From Lunularia cruciata (lineage: Eukaryota; Streptophyta; Marchantiopsida; Lunulariales; Lunulariaceae): a stretch of DNA of 64,000 nt. Both the position numbers and the translations under genes were made by a program. The stretch spans positions 4,216,001 through 4,280,000 of the forward strand of contig OX419757.1 of assembly GCA_948567375.1 (NCBI GenBank). Reading direction: 5' to 3'. This document shows, one piece after another, positions 59,150 through 64,000 of the stretch; positions within the stretch are counted from its first letter, which is position 1; every line of letters begins with the position of its first letter. Under the pieces are notes generated by a model that was given only the letters and a program-made list of their open reading frames with translations, was not told where the DNA came from and searched no databases.

Positions 59150-60030
59150 AATCAAGTCCTATTTTGCGCCTAGTGCTTAGAACTGCAAAACAGTCAGGAC
59201 CTTTTCAGCATTAGGTGCTTAGAATTGAAACTGGAGCTTGGCCAACCAGCACTAAGTCTTAGCCATAAGCTAGCTTGGACAACTAGTAGTTGTCTTTGAA
59301 CAAGGCAATGCAGCTTTAGTCAAGATCTTCTTGTCTTGGACCGGCACAATTTGCAGTTAGTCAAGACCTTTTAGCATGGTGCTAAATTTGCACGTTGCCA
59401 CAACTTTTAGTCAAGGCCTTTTTGGCCGGATCCAAGCTTGGGGCAGATGAGCATGGGGCCCAACTTGACATTCAAGTAGTCAAGATCTTATTTTTCCCAC
59501 TAAAACCCCATGTCTTGCCCAAGGAAGTAGTGCAAGAGCACAACTTCAAGTTGAGCACCCTTTGCTCAAACAAACCTCAATTTTGAGACCCATACACAGC
59601 TTGACACCCATGCCAATCAAGACCTTTAGTCATGGCGTAGAACTTGTCTCACCTTGAGGCTAGCTCAAGTCAAGGCCTTTTGTTTGGAATCCAAGTGGTG
59701 CTTGATTTAGTCAAGATCTTTTGTCTAAATTTTAGCTGCATTTCAGGCCACATCTGGGTGCCTAATTTAGTCAAGACTTCTTTTGTCTCAACTTTGTGCG
59801 TGTTTAGGCCATGCTTGGGTATGGCACTTGATTTATTCAAGACCTTTTTTCTTGACTTTGGGCATGTTTTGGGCCATGTTTGGGTTTGGTGCCTGATTTA
59901 GTCAAGAAATTTATTCTTGACTTTAGACACATTTTGAGCCACATCCGGGTGTGGCATGCAATTTAGTCAAGATCCTTTTGCTTGAATTTGGGTGCATTGC
60001 GGGCCATGTTTGGAGTCCATTGCGTGATTT
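59150..60030. repeat. Degenerate minisatellite built on AGTCAAGACCTTTT
   Basis: At least a dozen copies of AGTCAAGA(C/T)CTTTT occur between 59,150 and 59,980. From 59,700 they settle into a regular unit of about 64-67 bp with a second conserved part (GGGCCATGTTTGGGTGTGG-like), starting near 59,708, 59,769, 59,836, 59,899 and 59,964. Before 59,700 spacing is irregular. Confidence 0.75.
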
Positions 60031-60606
60031 GACTCCAAGCCTTGAGTCCTATATCCAAGCATGGGGTTAAGGCCAAGTCTCAATCTGGTGCTGGTTTGGG
60101 ACCTTGTCCCCAAGTTGAGCATGTAGGTAGGCAAGCAAGTAGAGTTGCAACTTGGGTAGCATTGGCACTAGTGCCAATCTATGCCCCAAGGCTCCGAGGG
60201 GCCAAGTTTTGGGAATGACTTAGAGGTGTCCATCTTTAAGTCACATAGTCTGCTAGGACTCGATTCCCAACACACTCATCCCATGGTTCTCTTGGCATTT
60301 GCATTTTTTTTGGAGTTTGAGCAGCAACCTAGACTATGAACCTCTAATACTTGGTAAAAATTCATTAGGCCACAAGGCTGGATCTTTCTATGTTTAAGCA
60401 CTAGGGTCCTCTTTTGCCTTAGATGCTCCTTTAGTATTCATGGAATCCTCCTCAAGAAGTATTCCAATAAGCTCTATACCTTGGGAATGTCTTAGAGTCA
60501 CTTTTTCAAGCATTTGTTATTCGTGGTCTTATTGCGCGAAATTTTGCCCCAAATCTTAGAGCAGCTAAAACTATAAAAGCATCCGCTTTATATTAAATAA
60601 AACTTC

Positions 60607-60857
60607 GGAAGCAAATTGGGCAAAAGCTTCTAACTCTGCAAATTGAGCTAATTCTAATTTTAATTTTCCAGCTACTTGTTTCATAGCTTTTATTTGTGCA
60701 GCAGAACGTCTAGAGATAATACCGGGAGCTGGTGATTCAATTAATCTAAATTCAGACGCTGCTATTTGACCTTTTCCATCAATAGGTTGAGCTAAGGCAT
60801 TTACAACACGACCTAAATAAGCAGATAAGCGGACTCGAACCGCTGACATCCGCCACA
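60607..60857 (-). pseudogene. Chimeric plastid insert: trnA-UGC 3' exon plus two atpA pieces
   Basis: On the minus strand the segment 60,823-60,857 matches the 3' exon of plastid trnA-UGC (GGCGGATGTCAGCGGTTCGA, then GTCCGCTTATCT). It is fused to atpA codons reading [18 protein letters not shown] and [14 protein letters not shown] (about 60,703-60,822). These jump directly to a much later part of atp[21 protein letters not shown] and [12 protein letters not shown] (60,607-60,705). More than 200 codons are missing between the two atpA parts, joined at a shared Ser codon. It is a nuclear insert of plastid DNA. The frame stays open over about 95 codons, but this is residual and not a working gene. 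Sequence just outside (60,540-60,606) may also be organellar but I could not place it. Confidence 0.85.
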
Positions 60858-60899
60858 CAGATTCAACCTCTCCTCATTAGGAGAATTTAGTGTTGGATC

Positions 60900-63800
60900 T
60901 TAAAAATATCCAAAAGTCTAGAGCCAATGCCAATGCCAATGCCAGGTCCCCTTACAATTTTTCTTTTGGGCATTTCTTCAATCCTTAGCATCCTAATCTT
61001 CCACTCTAGTCTATTTGGTCTCCACCTCCTCCTAAGGAAAAACTCTAGACTTTAGTGCCAAACCCTAAAACTCAATCAGTATAGGTAAAAGCTTGGAGCC
61101 AAATCCCAAGGAACTCCAGACTCCAATGCCTTGTACCAAATGGACTCTACACGGGCAAAGGTTTGTATACATGGCAAAACCATAATGATCCCAACACTTG
61201 GTAAAATTTCAGATCCTCTATGGCAAGCCTAGATGTAGGTTGCACCAAGAGGGAAAGAGAGAGAGAGAAAGGAGTAAAAATTATTGGGACAAGAGGCCAA
61301 ATCTTAGTAGATCATAGAAGCAAGGCTTCTCTATCACTAACAATACCTTTTCCCATATTTATGTCATCTACAAAGGATTCATCTCCTTGATCATCTAGAC
61401 TTGTGTTTCAAAGCACCCGCACTTGCTTCTCATGTAGATGCAAAGGACTCTCAACACATACTTTTGGGGATGCAAGGAGTGCTCCTACTATTATTCAAGT
61501 AACAACCATGGAGGTAGAAGCACTACTTCTAGCATGTATTTTGACATAGAGGCATTCAATTATAATCATCCACATGGTAGCTTTGTGTCATTGGCTTTTC
61601 AACCAAACTCAATTACCAAATACGTGAATCAATGGTTCCTCTCATACTAAGTTGAATTACTATTGTGGTGCCTTATCATCAATAATGTAAATCTCACGTT
61701 GGTATAACCCAACTCACATTTCTTATTGGTGGGTGAACAATCCAACACTTGGTGAATTCTGCCTCACAATGATAAGAAGAGCCAACATTAAAAGATCAAA
61801 AAGAAAAATTGCTATGAATGCTTGGCTACCACAAGCCAATTATCTCTATGATAACTTTTCTAACACCTCTAGCTTCACAAAAGACTAAAGGAATAATAGG
61901 CCAAGCCATGCTTTCACAAATTGTATTCCTACTAAAAATCAAAATCAAATGAGACCCTTTTGTTCTACATGAGATTTCTATGCTCATTGAGCTCATCTTA
62001 GGACACCTATTTTATCTTTTAATAGATATGCTACCCCAAAAAAACTCCCCACCTAAAAATGTCTTCTACTTGGATCATGCTGAGTCATCCTAGTGCTTAA
62101 AGCCAAAAGCAAGGGCAAAGCTCCACCTCATAAAATAAGCAAAATAACATCAAAAGTGATGGTATTTCACTTGTGGCTAATACCTTCCACTTACTCTACA
62201 CTTCTTGAGTCATTTAACAAGGTTGGATTAGAGTCAAGCTCAATAGGATCTTCTTTCTCCATTGATTTTTCCAAGCCTATTCCCTTGGCCGTGGTTTTGC
62301 TAGATAGTAGATATTCCCAAAATTCTTATCTTGCATCCCAAACACCAAGGTACAAGAGGTAGAGACAATGTACATACCCCAAAAGCTTCTATGTGAGCTT
62401 TCCCTATCTCAAAAGTCAGAATGATAGTGATATGTCCAAGAAATGATGCCATTACAATTGTTACAAGATGCATTCAAGGAAAAGATAGTGCCAAACCTGT
62501 GACGCTTTGAATGCTAATGTGAAACAATGCCTAGTGGATTATGAACCTTCATATTTAGTGAGAGATAATGTATTTGGTGTGAAAATTTAAATTGATGTGA
62601 AAAGGCATGACATCCGACAAGGATCTAATCCCAAAAAACCCTTGAGGGAACCCAAGTCACCACCATTCTCTCATGTGCAAATCTTGAGATGTGAAAATCT
62701 TGATTCTCATGCAAGCTAGAATGCAAGAACTCAAGCCATTGAGGAAACTTATTACAAAAAAGCATACTAGATGAGAAAAATCACCTATGGGAACAAAGTT
62801 TTCAATGAAGAAATTTGGAAATTCATGCAAGAACTTGCTTTAAGAGTGGTAGCAAGAGCTCCTTAGACCCGTTAGACCAAGTGATATGAGAAATTGCTAT
62901 GGCCCATACTTTGGAATTGAGATTCATAGTAGATAACCATCATGAGGATAGAGTGCTTCTAACCAACATCCTCAAAAGGATTTACAAACAAACTTTTGGG
63001 GAATGAGAAAGCTGCACTTACCCAAAGCAAATCAAAGAGAGGTCAACAGCAAGGGAAGGAGAAATCTTGCAAGACAAGAACAACATGGCACCTTGGAAGA
63101 ACACCAAGCAAGAGGTGCTAATCTACATTTAGTTTAGCTACTTGTGTGACTTTAGCAATGTAGATCCCATAATAAGGGAGAATATGAATGCAACTAGCTT
63201 TGGAATTTTAGAGCTCATAAGTTCTTCTTACCAATAGAAGAAGAGCTTCCAAGAATTGGGTAATCATAGTCAAAATCCAGGTGGAGTCCAAAGTGATACA
63301 TCTACCTATTCTTGTTCCATGTGACTCCAAAAGTTTCATGACAATTCTCATCATAGAAAATACTATACAAGATGTATTCTCATTATGAACAAGGACATAA
63401 GATTTTCCCTTAGCTTGGAAGGAATTTTTTTTGAGCTTACAACACTTATTAGGGATCACTATTTTGCAACACTTTTGACAATCTTAAAGGAAGCATGAAC
63501 AAAAATGGGTTCCTAATGGCTATAGTTACACATCTACCTCATTTCTATGATATGAAAAATTTTCACCAGCTGATAGGTAGGCAAAGAAATGTGTCATGTT
63601 TGAGTGCATTGGTAAGCAATGCTGTAATTTAAAGTGTGTTATATGGGGAAGCATGGATTATGCCCCTATGATATTCACCAAACTATGGGAATGTGGTTCA
63701 AACTTTTGGAAAGTAGTCTCCATAAAAAGGCAAAGTGGAGAAGGGCTTTCCTTATGGGATTGTGCTAATGGCCATCTCAAACATCTAGCTCTTCAAGCTT

Positions 63801-64000
63801 TTCAAATGTGGGAGACTTACCAAGGAAGTGTTGTCAACTTCACAATTACTTGTATTTAAGGAAAGTTACCAAGAGATGGTAAAATGGATTGGAGGACAGA
63901 ACATGAGTCCCCATGTGACAAGCTTACTAACTACCAGCTTCACAAAATGGATTGATAAGGAATGAGAAAACCTACTCAAACTAAGGATAGCCTCTATCAC
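60900..64000. other. Degenerate AT-rich region without recognisable genes
   Basis: Broken frames (for example 62,093-62,362 and 63,596-63,859) in low-CpG sequence, probably old retroelement remains, but I see no catalytic motif or LTR to name a family. A short GA run lies at about 61,257-61,275. Confidence 0.4.

Noticed and set aside
59150-60030. CRISPR-like array
   Set aside because: Plant nuclear DNA, diverged units without fixed repeat and spacer lengths; a minisatellite explains it.
60571-60858. Functional ATP synthase alpha fragment gene
   Set aside because: Plastid-derived chimera missing most of the enzyme including the nucleotide-binding core; its apparent start codon comes from the trnA fragment and flank.

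Overview
The window is nuclear DNA from a land plant. The genes have introns with GT-AG borders, and the products include a plant-type heptahelical (HHP/PAQR) receptor, a single-domain Gnk2/DUF26 secreted protein and a plant ELL-type RNA polymerase II elongation factor. There is a chromodomain-bearing Ty3/Gypsy element and a nuclear insert of plastid DNA. The plastid atpA piece has an early-diverging look (AQPIDGKG rather than the flowering-plant AKPIDGRG). Together with the compact introns this makes a bryophyte, perhaps a liverwort, my best guess, at low to moderate confidence.

Layout. 1-5,950 is mixed-composition DNA with one small intronless gene, a secreted Gnk2-like protein (3,767-4,189 +). 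5,950-15,610 is an AT-rich, stop-riddled block. It holds two decayed copies of one reverse-transcriptase element lying head to head (6,830-9,340 on - and 12,840-15,608 on +), with a tRNA-Arg pseudogene between them. 15,610-18,560 has no recognisable gene. 18,570-20,905 holds a second, different pair of inverted fragments of an RT-type element (C-terminal Cys/His knuckle plus nuclease-like domain), with four copies of its 3' tail. 21,753-23,432 (+) is a three-exon HHP/PAQR gene. 23,433-28,840 is mostly non-coding and carries a diverged tandem duplication with a period of about 950 bp. 28,931-37,115 (-) is a twelve-exon ELL-like gene that I could join exon by exon with phase agreement (1,611 codons). 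It is convergent with the HHP gene.

From about 37,600 to the end the DNA becomes strongly AT-rich and transposon-derived. It includes an internally deleted chromovirus with intact target-site duplication (49,255-52,529), two solo LTRs and one older LTR-like relic of the same family, several tandem repeats, a decayed minisatellite (59,150-60,030), and a chimeric plastid insert joining trnA-UGC to two non-adjacent parts of atpA (60,607-60,857). The rest of this half is degenerate sequence that I cannot assign.

The three real genes are functionally unrelated as far as sequence shows: extracellular defence-type lectin, membrane receptor-like protein, and nuclear transcription elongation factor. 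The most interesting signals are the two inverted pairs of RT elements, the heat-shock-element-like dyad arrays just upstream of the TATA box in the chromovirus LTR, the chimeric plastid insert, and the repeat family shared between 24-26 kb and an ELL intron.
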